Origin: CAYXVB01 sp964467785
GTDB lineage: Bacteria > Bdellovibrionota > UBA1018
DNA length: 49,277 nucleotides
Direction: 5' to 3'
Assembly: GCA_964467785.1 (NCBI GenBank)
Contig: CAYXVB010000003.1
Coordinates: 1-49,277 of the forward strand
Positions 32,458 to 43,633 of this stretch are shown here, in pieces. The notes under the pieces are model-generated. The model saw only the letters and a list, made by a program, of their open reading frames with translations, searched no databases and was not told where the DNA came from. A program made the position numbers and the translations under genes. Position 1 is the stretch's first letter. Each line of letters opens with the position of its first letter.

Positions 32458-33249
32458 TCAGACGCCTTCGCTGTGCTTGCGCTCGGGGCGGGCCGTAAGG
32501 GTCGCGGCGAAGAGCTGGCGGTTCATGCGCGCCATGTTCTCGAGCGTGATTTCCTTGGGGCACGCGGCCTCGCAGGCGCCCGTGTTGGTGCAGGAGCCAA
32601 AGCCCTCGGCGTCCATCTGGGCCACCATCGCGCGGACGCGGCGGTCCTGCTCGACCTTGCCCTGGGGAAGGAGCGAGAGCTGCGAGATCTTGGCCGAAGT
32701 GAACAGCATGGCCGAGGCGTTTTTGCAGGCCGCGACACAGGCGCCGCAGCCAATGCAGGCGGCGGCGTCAAAGGCGCGGTCGGCGTCTTCCTTCGGCACG
32801 GGCAGATTGTTGGCGTCGCGCGCGTTGCCCGTGTTGACCGAAACGAAGCCGCCGGCCGAGATGATCCGGTCGAAGGCCGAGCGGTCAACCGACAGATCCT
32901 TGTTGACCGGGAACGCTTTGGCGCGGAACGGCTCGACGATGACCGTCTCTCCGTCTTTGAACCGGCGCATGTGAAGCTGGCAGGTCGCTGTGCCACGATC
33001 CGGGCCGTGCGGATTTCCGTTGATCGTCATCGCGCAGGAGCCGCAGATCCCCTCGCGGCAGTCGTGGTCGAAAGCGACGGGATCCTTGCCGCTCTTGATC
33101 AGGTCCTGATTGACCTCGTCGATCATCTCCAGGAAGGACATGTCAGGGGAGACGTGCGGAGCATCGATCGACTCGAAGCGACCGGCGTCGTTCGGGCCCT
33201 TCTGGCGCCAGATTTTAAGGTGCAACTTCATCGTATTGTTCGTCGTCAT
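32458..33249 (-). CDS. sdhB: Succinate dehydrogenase/fumarate reductase iron-sulfur subunit
   Basis: Carries electrons from the flavoprotein to the membrane anchor. The 263-residue protein has the [2Fe-2S] motif C-R-E-G-I-C-G-S-C with a distal Cys, then C-I-G-C-G-A-C-V-A-A-C and a C-x-x-x-x-x-C-E-A-A-C-P set for the [4Fe-4S] and [3Fe-4S] clusters. Its length and internal spacing match the B-type (Bacteroidetes, delta- and epsilon-class) subunit. The ATG at 33249 follows AGGATATTG and is preferred to the longer frame at 33279. It is the last gene of sdhCAB, 26 bases after sdhA, and is followed by a terminator. Confidence 0.95.
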   Translation of the reverse strand: MTTNNTMKLHLKIWRQKGPNDAGRFESIDAPHVSPDMSFLEMIDEVNQDLIKSGKDPVAFDHDCREGICGSCAMTINGNPHGPDRGTATCQLHMRRFKDGETVIVEPFRAKAFPVNKDLSVDRSAFDRIISAGGFVSVNTGNARDANNLPVPKEDADRAFDAAACIGCGACVAACKNASAMLFTSAKISQLSLLPQGKVEQDRRVRAMVAQMDAEGFGSCTNTGACEAACPKEITLENMARMNRQLFAATLTARPERKHSEGV

Positions 33250-33275
33250 TTCAATATCCTGGTTGAACTTCCTGC

Positions 33276-35189
<1,914 letters not shown>

Positions 35190-35202
35190 TGGATGTTGTT
35201 CC

Positions 35203-35892
35203 TTATTTCACGAAAAAGTAGACGTAAACCGGCTGGGCCCCGAAGCCGAGGCCGACGATCAGTGCGTATGCGGTGCTGAAGATCTTCAGGCCGGGCGTAT
35301 AGCGCGGATGGCGGAAGCCCAGGCTCTGGAAGCTCGACTGCACGCCGTGGCTCAGGTGAAAGCCCAAGGTGCCCATCGAAATCACGTAGAAGAGCACGTA
35401 GGCGGGGCTTTGAAAGACCTCGACGACAAGGCGGTGCAGGTCGCGGACCATCACGCCGTTGTAATCGGTTTCGTACACGGTTCCGTACTTGAACGTCACC
35501 AGGTGGTAGACGGTGAAGATCAGCAGGACCATGCCGTGATAGATCATGGTCTTGGATGCTTGCGATACGGCCTTGGAGCCGTTAGTCGGCATCGCGTAGC
35601 GGGTGGGGCGGGCCGAGCGGTTCTCGATCGTCAGGCGGATCGCCATGAACACATGAAGGAGGAACATCAAAAGCAGGCCCAGCTCCGCGACAGTGATCAG
35701 CGGGTTGGTGATCAGCTTGTGGCTATACATATTGTAGGCTTCAGGTCCGACGAAGAGCAGCAGGTTGCCCAGCATGTGGGTGAGCACAAAGAGGCTCATG
35801 CTCAAACCCGTGATGGCCATCACGTATTTCTTGCCGATCGAAGACGTTAGAAACCGACCCAGAGTGGATACAGGTGCAGTGAGAGTGGACAT
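35203..35892 (-). CDS. sdhC: Succinate dehydrogenase cytochrome b subunit (single-subunit di-heme anchor)
   Basis: The 229-residue membrane anchor of the B-type complex. It has five predicted transmembrane helices and several helix His residues (L-T-H-M-L-G-N, L-L-H-V-F-M-A, V-Y-H-L-V-T, F-H-L-S-H-G) that suit two heme b groups. It reduces menaquinone or ubiquinone. One large anchor in place of separate SdhC and SdhD is typical of delta- and epsilon-proteobacteria and Bacteroidetes. It is first in the operon. The 201-bp gap to the divergent regulator at 36094 holds the promoter, in which I see no certain box. Confidence 0.93.
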   Translation of the reverse strand: MSTLTAPVSTLGRFLTSSIGKKYVMAITGLSMSLFVLTHMLGNLLLFVGPEAYNMYSHKLITNPLITVAELGLLLMFLLHVFMAIRLTIENRSARPTRYAMPTNGSKAVSQASKTMIYHGMVLLIFTVYHLVTFKYGTVYETDYNGVMVRDLHRLVVEVFQSPAYVLFYVISMGTLGFHLSHGVQSSFQSLGFRHPRYTPGLKIFSTAYALIVGLGFGAQPVYVYFFVK

Positions 35893-36093
35893 AGTGGTCG
35901 AGGTTGTAACTCAGCGCCCCTCGGACTGTAAAGCAAGACTCCGGAAGTCGGAGATGAGCGCAGGGGCGTTGAGAGAGTTTGACGCTCCGTGCTGCAGGGG
36001 TGGAGCGCGCCGTGGTCCTTTCAAAAGTTGCCCGTCTCTTTGAGATTGTGTTTAAACTGGGCGACAAGGCCGCTTCGGAGAGGTCCTATTCCG

Positions 36094-36942
36094 ATGAAAG
36101 AGATTAGTATCTTCGACTATGTGGATTACCGAAGATTCCTTAATGACGCGATCCGACTTCGGCTGGCGCGAAACTCGCGACTGAGCTTTCGAGCGGTGGC
36201 CAAAAGGGCTGGCTTCGCGTCGCCGGGCTATTGCCAGATGGTGATTCGCGGAGAGCGAAACCTTTCCGCGAACTCGGCGGCCAAGTTCGCCGATTATTTC
36301 CGGATGGATCCGGAGGCGACTGCCTATCTCAAGTCCCTCGTGTCACTGAACCAGGCCCGTTCCGAACTCGAACGTCGAAAGGTTCTTTCGGAGATGCAGC
36401 TCTGCCTTCAGCAGGTCCGGCCGGCCGTCCCCTCCAAGGTATTCGCTATTGAGCAAACCTGGGACGGTCTCGCCATTCTCGAGCTCGGTTATTGTAGGGA
36501 CTTCGTGCTGACTCCCGAAAGCGCATATGAGGCCCTGAACAAGGTGGTGCCGCTCCCGCAGCTCCGCCTGACTTTCGATTTTCTCACGCTCCATGGCTAT
36601 TTGAGGCGCGAAGGAGGGAGTTTCTGCGTCGTCGAATCTCCGATGCTGCGTAGCCGCGACGAGATCCAAAGCGCTTTCGTCGAGGAGATCCACCGCCAGG
36701 CGTCGCATGCGGCGCAGCGGGCTCTTGAGCTGCCGGTGGCCGAGCGCGAATTTCAAAACGTCACACTCGCGTTGTCCGAGGGGAACTTCGCGGAGCTCAA
36801 GCGAAGGATCAAGCAGCTCGCGCTCGATTTGACCGAGACCTTTGCCAACGACGCCAACGCTTCGGAGGTCTACCAGATCAACCTTCAGGCCTTTCCGGTT
36901 ACGAGGACCCAATCTAAAAAAATAAAGCATAACGCGCTTTGA
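36094..36942 (+). CDS. TIGR02147/DUF4423 family regulator
   Basis: A 282-residue protein with the family opening I-F-D-Y-x-D-Y-R-x-F-L, then an HTH-like region F-R-A-V-A-K-R-A-G-F-A-S-P-G-Y-C-Q-M-V-I-x-G-x-R-N-L (about 29-54). The rest is a mostly helical domain that ends in T-F-A-N-D-A-N. This family is common in Bdellovibrionota and Fibrobacterota and is taken to bind DNA. It is divergent from sdhC and may control it, or the secreted protein gene downstream at 37117. GGAGAGG precedes the ATG. A second, more distant member is at 46025. Confidence 0.85.
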   Translation: MKEISIFDYVDYRRFLNDAIRLRLARNSRLSFRAVAKRAGFASPGYCQMVIRGERNLSANSAAKFADYFRMDPEATAYLKSLVSLNQARSELERRKVLSEMQLCLQQVRPAVPSKVFAIEQTWDGLAILELGYCRDFVLTPESAYEALNKVVPLPQLRLTFDFLTLHGYLRREGGSFCVVESPMLRSRDEIQSAFVEEIHRQASHAAQRALELPVAEREFQNVTLALSEGNFAELKRRIKQLALDLTETFANDANASEVYQINLQAFPVTRTQSKKIKHNAL

Positions 36943-36999
36943 GCGTCATGTCGTATTTCTTAAGTGAGGCTCTCGCACGGCCTATCGTCCGCCGCATTT

Positions 37000-37035
37000 T
37001 TCGCCAACTCCTTCGTCAACTCTTTCGTCAACTCC
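37000..37035. repeat. Three 12-bp tandem repeats (TTCGTCAACTCC-type)
   Basis: Three consecutive units TTCGCCAACTCC, TTCGTCAACTCT and TTCGTCAACTCC lie between the TIGR02147 regulator and the 1118-residue secreted protein. They may be a binding site for a regulator or only slippage products. The remainder of 36943-37116 shows no gene. Confidence 0.75.
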
Positions 37036-37116
37036 ATGACGGGCAGGTGGGCGCTTTGACTGTGGCTAAAGGCCCACTTCTTCAAGAATTTCCGTAAAAT
37101 CGCCGATCAGGGGGAC

Positions 37117-40100
37117 GTGCGGCTCCGTGATCTTATTTCGAAAACCCTGATTCTTTGTTGCCTGGCCCTCGACTCTTCGTGGGCGGGGCCGGAGGGCTTT
37201 CTCGGGGGGATGGAGATCGAGCTCGCCGGCGAAGCGCCGCTTGGGAACATCTTGAAGCATTTCACGATCTCCACCTCGAACCGGAAGCGCCTGATCGGCG
37301 CCCTGAGTGATTCTGTCGTTGACGAGTATCTTTCGCCGGAGACTTTGGCGACGCTTCCCTCGGATGTGCAAAGACAGCTGACCGAAGGCCTGAGTTTGGA
37401 CGTGGCGATCGAAAAGAAGGACCCTTCCAAGATCCTGGCCAGGGATGGCAAGACCGAGCTTGCGCCCGCCAAGATTGTCGTCCCTGGGTCCGAAATCAGG
37501 CAAACGCTGACGAATGTTGGCGATCGGGGAGGGCTTTACGTTCCAGGTGCTCCCGCAAAGATGAGTCAAGGCGCCAATGGCCTGATACTTCCGGATTCCG
37601 CGCGGAAGGCGCCGTCCCGCGAAATCGAATTGACGGAAGCGCAAAGAGCCGAGCAGAGATGGACGGAAGTTGCCAGACGGTGGAAAAAGCTGCCGGTATC
37701 GGAGCGCCGGACTTGGATCGATATCGACAAACTCCCCGCGCTTGCTCGGGCCTCGCTTTTCAAAATGCGCCTGATCTCACCCAAGGATCTTTCGATTCGC
37801 CCCGATCTGTCGACTTCCCTTCGGGAGTATCTCTCGAAGCTGGAGTGGGACTTGGATGGTACAGGAGCCCTTGAATTCCGCCACAAAACGCCCGTCTCCG
37901 ACCCGGAGCTGCTCATCAAGGACATTCAGCGTTTCGCGGATCTTGCTGGCATCCGGAAATTTATCGATCATCCGGAGTCTCCGGAAAGCAAGCACTTCGG
38001 TTTCAGCCTGCATTTTCATCTCTCCAGAGGCGGTCGGGACTTCTCGGAGCTTGCTCCCCGGTTGAACGATCTCCGGCTCCTTGAGCTCGCAGAACAGGGA
38101 CGGGGTGAGGCGGCTTTGGGGCGTTTCGGGTACAGCGAGTCGATAATGGGCAAGGGTCTCTATCGGCTCGTCTCCAAGGACCGGATCGAGGCCCGTACTC
38201 ATGTCGAGGATCCCGCCTCGGAGATCAGAGACATGGTACGGCTCATGGAGATGCCGGCAGGCTCAGCTGTCGCTGAAGTGGAGGGAAAGACCCAGGGGAA
38301 ATTCGCCCTGCTCGAAAAGAGGCTCCTGAGCGAAAAATTGGAGAAAGGCTCGCAATGGACTTCTGATGCTTTGATCTTGTTGAAGTTGAAGCCGGATTCC
38401 GCGGCGCTCAATCGACTGGAGTTGTTGACGGCAATGATTGCGGACGAGACTCTGGATTGGACTCTCAGGACCAACGCTTTGAATGGACTGATCAAGAAAT
38501 TCGAAGCCGGCGTGCCAGCGACGAATTTGCCGAAGATCAAGGAACACCTGAAGGCGATGTCGGACGATACGGAGATCTCAACCTACTTTTTCGAGCGGCT
38601 TTCACAGTCGGAATTCGGGATAGAGGGGCTGAGAAGCAATAACGGCGCTTTGTTGAATTGGATGAGAAAGGAGTGGGTTCCTCATCTAAGTTTGGATCTT
38701 CGACGACTGAATTGGGCGTCTCAAATTGCCATCGCCAAGATCATGAACTGGGGGCCCAAGGACCTGCTTCGGACGTTGGACTTGGCAAGGACTCTGCCGG
38801 AGAAGCGGATTCCGCCCGTTCAGATGCCGATATTCAATCAATACGATGCCGAGTTGCTGCTGAAGTTTTGCGGGCCGGACAATTTGGGTGTCTGTGAGAA
38901 ACTCGCATTGGATCACCTCCGGGATACCATCCGCGGCAATATTCGGTATCCCGATCAATTTCTCAGGCACTCGGGAGCCCTTGACCTCCTGATTCGCTTG
39001 AATAGATTTGATTCGCTTACGGATTCAGAATTTGGAAATCTGCTGAGCGCGGCCGCGCGATTCAAGCCCGATTCCGCTCAGCCCATGCTTGACTTCTTGA
39101 GGACGAAGAACGAGGCGGCCCGCGGGACGATTCGAACGATCTTCATGCAGGGTATTCATTTTCTACCGTCAGGCTCGATGGAGAGAAACTCCAGGGAACT
39201 TTTGGTTAACGTCATCATGGAGAATGGCTGGCTTGATGAGGATGGAATCGATTTTGTCGGCAATTATCTTCGTACGCGGTTTGGTCAGTCGATCGCTTTG
39301 AAACTTCCTGCGACCGTCGAGCACTTACTTCTTAAGTCTATTTTCGCTCACGAGAGCAACCAAGAGAGGGCATCGAATGCCTGGGAGATTTTCAAAAGGA
39401 TTGAGTCACCGGAGCAGGCGTCACAGATCGCGCTGATCAAGCAGTGTCTAGTAATGGCGTTTAAGGATTGCGTTCGGACCTATCCCGACATCGAGGATTG
39501 GGCGCGCTCGTTGAAGTCGGTGGACGCTGATCCGGCGCTGCGGGATTTGTTGAAGTTCAGGTCTGACCTTGGCTGGGACCTGGTGATCAAAAGAGGCGCG
39601 TTCTTGGCGGATTTGAATAGGATCGCGGTCATGCCCGAAGCGGAGAAAATCGCCAATCTCACTGGGATCATAAAAGACGTGGGTCGGATCGCGCTAGTAA
39701 ACGTGCCTTACGGCAACTCATTGGAACGAGCGGCGGTATGGGTTCTTCAATCGAATGCCGTGTCGCCTGGGAGCGCGAGCGCGCAGGAGGCGATCCATTA
39801 CCTCGTCAAGACCCATGCGCGCATCGATCTTCCCGAAAGTCAAAACTCTCGCGAGAAGCTCGTCGCCGCGTTGGATTCCTGGTTCGATCATCAGCGGACC
39901 GCTGATCTCGATGCGTCCTTGCCTGATATCGTCAAGAAATTCAGACTCACTCCATCCGAGGTAAAAAGGCTCGAAGTCGGTCAGGCGCTCAATTATCGGC
40001 GCGTCGGAAGCCTTGTTCAGTATTCGGAATTCGAAAAATCCTTGAAGAGTCGATTGACTTCGCGAGAGGCTCTCAGCGATTGGATTTCCCGGCTACAGCG

Positions 40101-40473
40101 GGAAATCATGACTCCGAAATCGGACGACTACTTCATGGATTTGGCCTATCGCTTCCTTCGCGATAACCCGCTGATCGGGAAGGAGGCAGGTCCGCTATGG
40201 GTGGAGTGGCTCAATCGTGATCCCAAGGTGCTGGAATTGCTGGCGCGTACCAACAAGTTCAGACTACTAAAGATCGCATCGCTCCCCGACTTAGCCCACG
40301 AAGGGGATCTGCTTCGAAAGATCTCCGCGGCACTTCGTTTAGCGGGACATGTCCCTGAATCCCAACAGATCCTGGATCGGCTGAATCGAGGCAATTTGGG
40401 TGGACGACTTCAACTTCCGGACGGTTGTCCGGCGGTTTTCAGGAGCTTGAGAAGGATTGCGCCTGGTTCATGA
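37117..40473 (+). CDS. Large secreted protein with amidoligase-like (GS-fold) domain and helical repeats
   Basis: An 1118-residue exported protein (signal peptide L-I-L-C-C-L-A-L-D-S-S-W-A). The N-terminal half has motifs spaced as in GS-fold COOH-NH2 ligases (amidoligases): M-E33-I-E35-L at the start of the mature protein, then D245-L-D-G-T-G-A-L-E253-F-R-H-K-T-P, S-L-H299-F-H301-L-S and R356-I-E-A-R360. These would bind ATP, Mg and substrate. An exported ATP-dependent ligase would be odd, so it may have a hydrolase-like or other function. From about 400 the protein is HEAT-like helices. It ends G-C-P-A-V-F-R-S-L-R-R-x5. The start is GTG with a nearby AGGGGG. Confidence 0.75.
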   Translation: MRLRDLISKTLILCCLALDSSWAGPEGFLGGMEIELAGEAPLGNILKHFTISTSNRKRLIGALSDSVVDEYLSPETLATLPSDVQRQLTEGLSLDVAIEKKDPSKILARDGKTELAPAKIVVPGSEIRQTLTNVGDRGGLYVPGAPAKMSQGANGLILPDSARKAPSREIELTEAQRAEQRWTEVARRWKKLPVSERRTWIDIDKLPALARASLFKMRLISPKDLSIRPDLSTSLREYLSKLEWDLDGTGALEFRHKTPVSDPELLIKDIQRFADLAGIRKFIDHPESPESKHFGFSLHFHLSRGGRDFSELAPRLNDLRLLELAEQGRGEAALGRFGYSESIMGKGLYRLVSKDRIEARTHVEDPASEIRDMVRLMEMPAGSAVAEVEGKTQGKFALLEKRLLSEKLEKGSQWTSDALILLKLKPDSAALNRLELLTAMIADETLDWTLRTNALNGLIKKFEAGVPATNLPKIKEHLKAMSDDTEISTYFFERLSQSEFGIEGLRSNNGALLNWMRKEWVPHLSLDLRRLNWASQIAIAKIMNWGPKDLLRTLDLARTLPEKRIPPVQMPIFNQYDAELLLKFCGPDNLGVCEKLALDHLRDTIRGNIRYPDQFLRHSGALDLLIRLNRFDSLTDSEFGNLLSAAARFKPDSAQPMLDFLRTKNEAARGTIRTIFMQGIHFLPSGSMERNSRELLVNVIMENGWLDEDGIDFVGNYLRTRFGQSIALKLPATVEHLLLKSIFAHESNQERASNAWEIFKRIESPEQASQIALIKQCLVMAFKDCVRTYPDIEDWARSLKSVDADPALRDLLKFRSDLGWDLVIKRGAFLADLNRIAVMPEAEKIANLTGIIKDVGRIALVNVPYGNSLERAAVWVLQSNAVSPGSASAQEAIHYLVKTHARIDLPESQNSREKLVAALDSWFDHQRTADLDASLPDIVKKFRLTPSEVKRLEVGQALNYRRVGSLVQYSEFEKSLKSRLTSREALSDWISRLQREIMTPKSDDYFMDLAYRFLRDNPLIGKEAGPLWVEWLNRDPKVLELLARTNKFRLLKIASLPDLAHEGDLLRKISAALRLAGHVPESQQILDRLNRGNLGGRLQLPDGCPAVFRSLRRIAPGS

Positions 40474-40495
40474 AGCACCCCGAGCGGCAAGCGAC

Positions 40496-42259
40496 TTACA
40501 TTCTCTCCGGCAGCGGGATCAGTAGCAGGGTGAGTCCCTGCGCCAGAATCCGGCGCGTGGCTTCGACCAGCATCAGGCGCGCGCGAGTGAGCTCGGCGTC
40601 CTCTCCGAGGACCTTGCATTCGCGATAGAAGAGTCCGAAGGCCTGGGTCACGTCGATCAGGTAATGGGCGAGAGCGCTGGCCTTGGCGGTCTTGAGGCTG
40701 CGCTCCAGATGGACCGGGACCATGCCCAGAGTCTTGATGAGTGCGATTTCTTCGTCCTTGGCGAGGCGGCTTGCGGCCGTTTCCGAGAAGAGCGTCTCGG
40801 GCGAGGCCGTGAACGCGCCTGTTTCGCGCGCTTTGCGAAGGATACTCACGCAGCGGGTATGGGCGTACTGGAGATAGGGGCCAGTCTCGCCTTCGAAGTC
40901 CACCACGCGCTCGACGTCGAACTCGACGTCGCGGGCCGGGTCCGTCGAGAGATCGTGAAATACGACGGCGCCGACCCCAATGGCTTCCATGATTTCTTCG
41001 GTGGGTTTCTGGGCGGTGGGATCCCCGGCGACGCGGGCTTCCATCAGCTCTCTGACGCGGTCTTTGGCGATGGCGAGCACGTCCTCCAGGGTGACGAAGT
41101 TGCCCTTGCGGGTCGACATCTTGGCGTCTTTGAAGCGGTAAAGACCGGTCGGAACGTGTTCGCACTTGGAGACCCAGTCGATGCCCATCTTGCGGAGCAC
41201 GCCAAACACCTGCTGGAAGTGAAGCTTTTGCTCTCCGCCCACGATGTAGGTCATGCGGTCAAAGTGGAATTTTTTGTACCGGTAGAGCGCGGCGGCAACG
41301 TCGCGCGTGGCGTAGATCGTCGCACCGTCGGATTTCTGAAGGAGGCAGGGCGGCAGTTCCTTGCCTTCGGAATCGGTGACCGGGACGACCCAGGCGCCTT
41401 CGCTCTCGATGAGCAGGCCACGCGCACGGAGATCGTCCAGCAGGCCCTGCAGTTGGTCCTTGTAATAGGATTCGCCCCAGATGTGGTCGAACTTGACCCC
41501 GAGACGGCCATAGACGCGCTCGAATTCTTTGATCGAGATATCGACGCACTTTTGCCACAGACGCGTCATGTAGGGATCGCCTTTTTCGAGGGCGAGGAAG
41601 GCTTGGCGGGCCTTCTCCTCGATCGAGGGATCCTGCTCGGCCACGGCGTTGATCTTGACGTAGAGGTCGACCAGCTCGGACATGGTCGGCTTGGCATCAT
41701 CCGCGATGCCGAAGTGCTGGAACGCCATGGCGAGCATCCCGTATTGCTTGCCCCAGTCGCCGAGGTGATTGATCGAGGTGACTTGGTAGCCGCGGTAGCG
41801 GCCGATCCGGTCGAGCGCGGCGCCGAGGGCCGTGGGCCTGAGGTGATAGATGTTCAAAGGTTTGGCGACGTTGGGGGAGCTGTACTCGAGCACCCAGCTT
41901 CCACGGGAGTTCGCGGCGAGAGAGCCGTAGGTGCCGTTGCCGGCGCCAGCGAGGAGGTCCTTCATCAGGGCGGCCGAAAGCCTGTCGCGCGGGACGGTGA
42001 AATTGACGTACGGGCCCACGGCGGCGACGGTCAGGCCCTCAGGCAGGGCGCCCTTGGCTCCATATTTGGAAATGATCTCGGAGGTGAGCGCCTGGGCCAC
42101 TTGGGGCGGACTCTTGCGGAACTGCTTGGCAAGCTTGAAGCAAGGGAAGCCGAAATCGCCCATTTTGGGATCAGGAGGGGTTTCCAGATCGGAGGCTTCG
42201 ATGGGGGATTCAAGGACTTGATTGAGGGCTTGGGCGGCCAGGCGGGCAAAACGTTCCAT
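40496..42259 (-). CDS. argS: Arginyl-tRNA synthetase with altered HIGH motif
   Basis: Charges tRNA-Arg. The 587-residue length, the N-terminal Arg-S additional domain, K-M-S-T-R-K-G-N (KMSKS) and F-E-G-E-T-G-P-Y-L-Q-Y-A-H are typical. The class I signature after S-S-P-N-V-A-K-P reads N-I-Y-H-L-R-P-T where most bacteria have H-V-G-H-L-R-S-T, so the first His of HIGH is Asn and Gly is Tyr. The partner residues I-N-H-L-G-D-W-G are normal. The essential nature of the gene argues that it is active. No good ribosome binding site is seen before the ATG at 42259. It is convergent with the large secreted protein. Confidence 0.95.
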   Translation of the reverse strand: MERFARLAAQALNQVLESPIEASDLETPPDPKMGDFGFPCFKLAKQFRKSPPQVAQALTSEIISKYGAKGALPEGLTVAAVGPYVNFTVPRDRLSAALMKDLLAGAGNGTYGSLAANSRGSWVLEYSSPNVAKPLNIYHLRPTALGAALDRIGRYRGYQVTSINHLGDWGKQYGMLAMAFQHFGIADDAKPTMSELVDLYVKINAVAEQDPSIEEKARQAFLALEKGDPYMTRLWQKCVDISIKEFERVYGRLGVKFDHIWGESYYKDQLQGLLDDLRARGLLIESEGAWVVPVTDSEGKELPPCLLQKSDGATIYATRDVAAALYRYKKFHFDRMTYIVGGEQKLHFQQVFGVLRKMGIDWVSKCEHVPTGLYRFKDAKMSTRKGNFVTLEDVLAIAKDRVRELMEARVAGDPTAQKPTEEIMEAIGVGAVVFHDLSTDPARDVEFDVERVVDFEGETGPYLQYAHTRCVSILRKARETGAFTASPETLFSETAASRLAKDEEIALIKTLGMVPVHLERSLKTAKASALAHYLIDVTQAFGLFYRECKVLGEDAELTRARLMLVEATRRILAQGLTLLLIPLPERM

Positions 42260-42307
42260 TTTGACGTTCTTACACCAAGCGGGGGCCGAATTGAACCCGG
42301 CAATTAC

Positions 42308-43507
42308 TCAGTAGCTGGTGTACTGGGACGTTGCCGGGGTCAGGCCGTCAATGTTGATCACGAAGAGCTCGCCCCGATTCGAAACAGCGATGGCTCGTCG
42401 GGTGGCGGGATTGACCCGGACCCCATAGAGCTCGACACTGGAAATCGGCACTTCGGTATGGCTGACCAAAACGGGGTTGGAGATATCGGTCACGTCGAAC
42501 TGGTCGAGCCAGCCCGAATTGATCACCGCGAAGACGTAATCCCGCCCGTTGATCTGGGCAAAGGCCGAGTCGCGGTAGATTCCGCTCGGAAGCTGCTGTC
42601 GGGCGCGGATCTGGACCGAGCCGCCCGAAACTTCAAAAAAAGCCATCCCCGTGCCGCCGGCAAAGGCCTTGAGACGGTTGGCGGATGCCGAGGTGGTCCA
42701 GTACCAGGGTAAGGTGGATCCGTTAGTGATGGGGAAATTGGTGACCTCGGCGCCGTTGGCAGCATCGTAGACATGGATCGGTTCGCCGGTTTTAGAGGTT
42801 GCCGAGATCAACCAGCGTGTCACGCCATCGGAGACGATCGTTCCTTCGTTGACAAAATCCGGCGAGACTCCGGCGACCACTGAGGTGGCCACCACTGAGA
42901 AGGCGAGGGTGCCTTCGTCGAGGCTCAGTTGCTGGGCTCCGAGATTCTGCGCTACGTTAACCGCCGTGGTCGCGCCCGCCTCGAAGAGCTCAAGGCGTCG
43001 CGCTTTATTTAATGCCGTCGACGTAAGTCGGCTCCAGGACAGGGCCAGAGGGTTGCTACCCAGGTCCCAATACTCGACCAGGTTCGCGGCGTAACTCGAA
43101 ACGAGCAGCTTTTTACCCGAGGGGTAGAGCCGGATCCCGAGACAAGTCTGACCGAGCGTGGAGGGAGTCGTGCCCGTGCCGATCGAAGCGATGAGACTTG
43201 GAGCGGCCTCGTTACTGAAGTCGATGGCATAAAAGCATTTGCCTGCCTCGCGAGTGCTCGCATAAGCGACTGAACGGGACCAATCGACATCCAGGGCGAC
43301 CATGCTGTTGCCAGCCGGCGATATGATGGAGCTCTTGGAGACGATCGGTTGCGGTGGTGCGGGGGCTGGGGCTGGGGTGGAGTCAGATGCCGTGGAGCCA
43401 GTGGAGGCTACTTTCTCCAAGGGGTTGATCCGGATGGCGCAGCTTGTGAGGGACTGCGCTCCGAGACAAAGCAGACTGATGGTGAGCTTTACGTGCCGCG
43501 TGTTCAT
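42308..43507 (-). CDS. Beta-propeller-like lipoprotein
   Basis: A 399-residue lipoprotein: lipobox L-G-A-Q-S-L-T-S-C near residue 23, then a Pro/Ala linker (P-A-P-A-P-A-P-P), then a repeated strand pattern such as G-K-C-F-Y-A-I-D-F-S and Q-F-D-V-T-D-I-S-N-P-V-L-V-S-H, which is the LVIVD-type repeat of propellers. It is expected to bind proteins or ligands outside the cytoplasm. The ATG at 43507 is chosen; a TTG at 43516 is the longer start. TATAAT lies only eight bases before the ATG on the same strand, which suggests a leaderless or nearly leaderless message. It is divergent from the next gene. Confidence 0.75.
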   Translation of the reverse strand: MNTRHVKLTISLLCLGAQSLTSCAIRINPLEKVASTGSTASDSTPAPAPAPPQPIVSKSSIISPAGNSMVALDVDWSRSVAYASTREAGKCFYAIDFSNEAAPSLIASIGTGTTPSTLGQTCLGIRLYPSGKKLLVSSYAANLVEYWDLGSNPLALSWSRLTSTALNKARRLELFEAGATTAVNVAQNLGAQQLSLDEGTLAFSVVATSVVAGVSPDFVNEGTIVSDGVTRWLISATSKTGEPIHVYDAANGAEVTNFPITNGSTLPWYWTTSASANRLKAFAGGTGMAFFEVSGGSVQIRARQQLPSGIYRDSAFAQINGRDYVFAVINSGWLDQFDVTDISNPVLVSHTEVPISSVELYGVRVNPATRRAIAVSNRGELFVINIDGLTPATSQYTSY

Positions 43508-43547
43508 CAATTTCAATTATATATATATTGAACAAGGTGAACACCTG

Positions 43548-43561
43548 TGTCGCCGGCGACA
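43548..43561. promoter_or_regulatory. 14-bp perfect palindrome in a divergent intergenic region
   Basis: TGTCGCCGGCGACA is a perfect palindrome located between the propeller lipoprotein gene and the HEVQH protein gene, next to GGTGAACACC (43536-43545). It lies about 25 bases upstream of the TATAAT (43516-43521, reverse strand). It is a candidate operator for both genes. Confidence 0.45.
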
Positions 43562-43633
43562 TCCCCCTACGGCGATGGGCCTGGAAACCTGCAATTGCAG
43601 TATTCGAGCGCTTCGCGCGATAATCATTGAGTC

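Noticed and set aside
40664..42712. 682-codon open frame on the plus strand
   Set aside because: It is antisense to argS and the adjacent lipoprotein gene; it has no recognisable motif and reflects GC-rich codon use.
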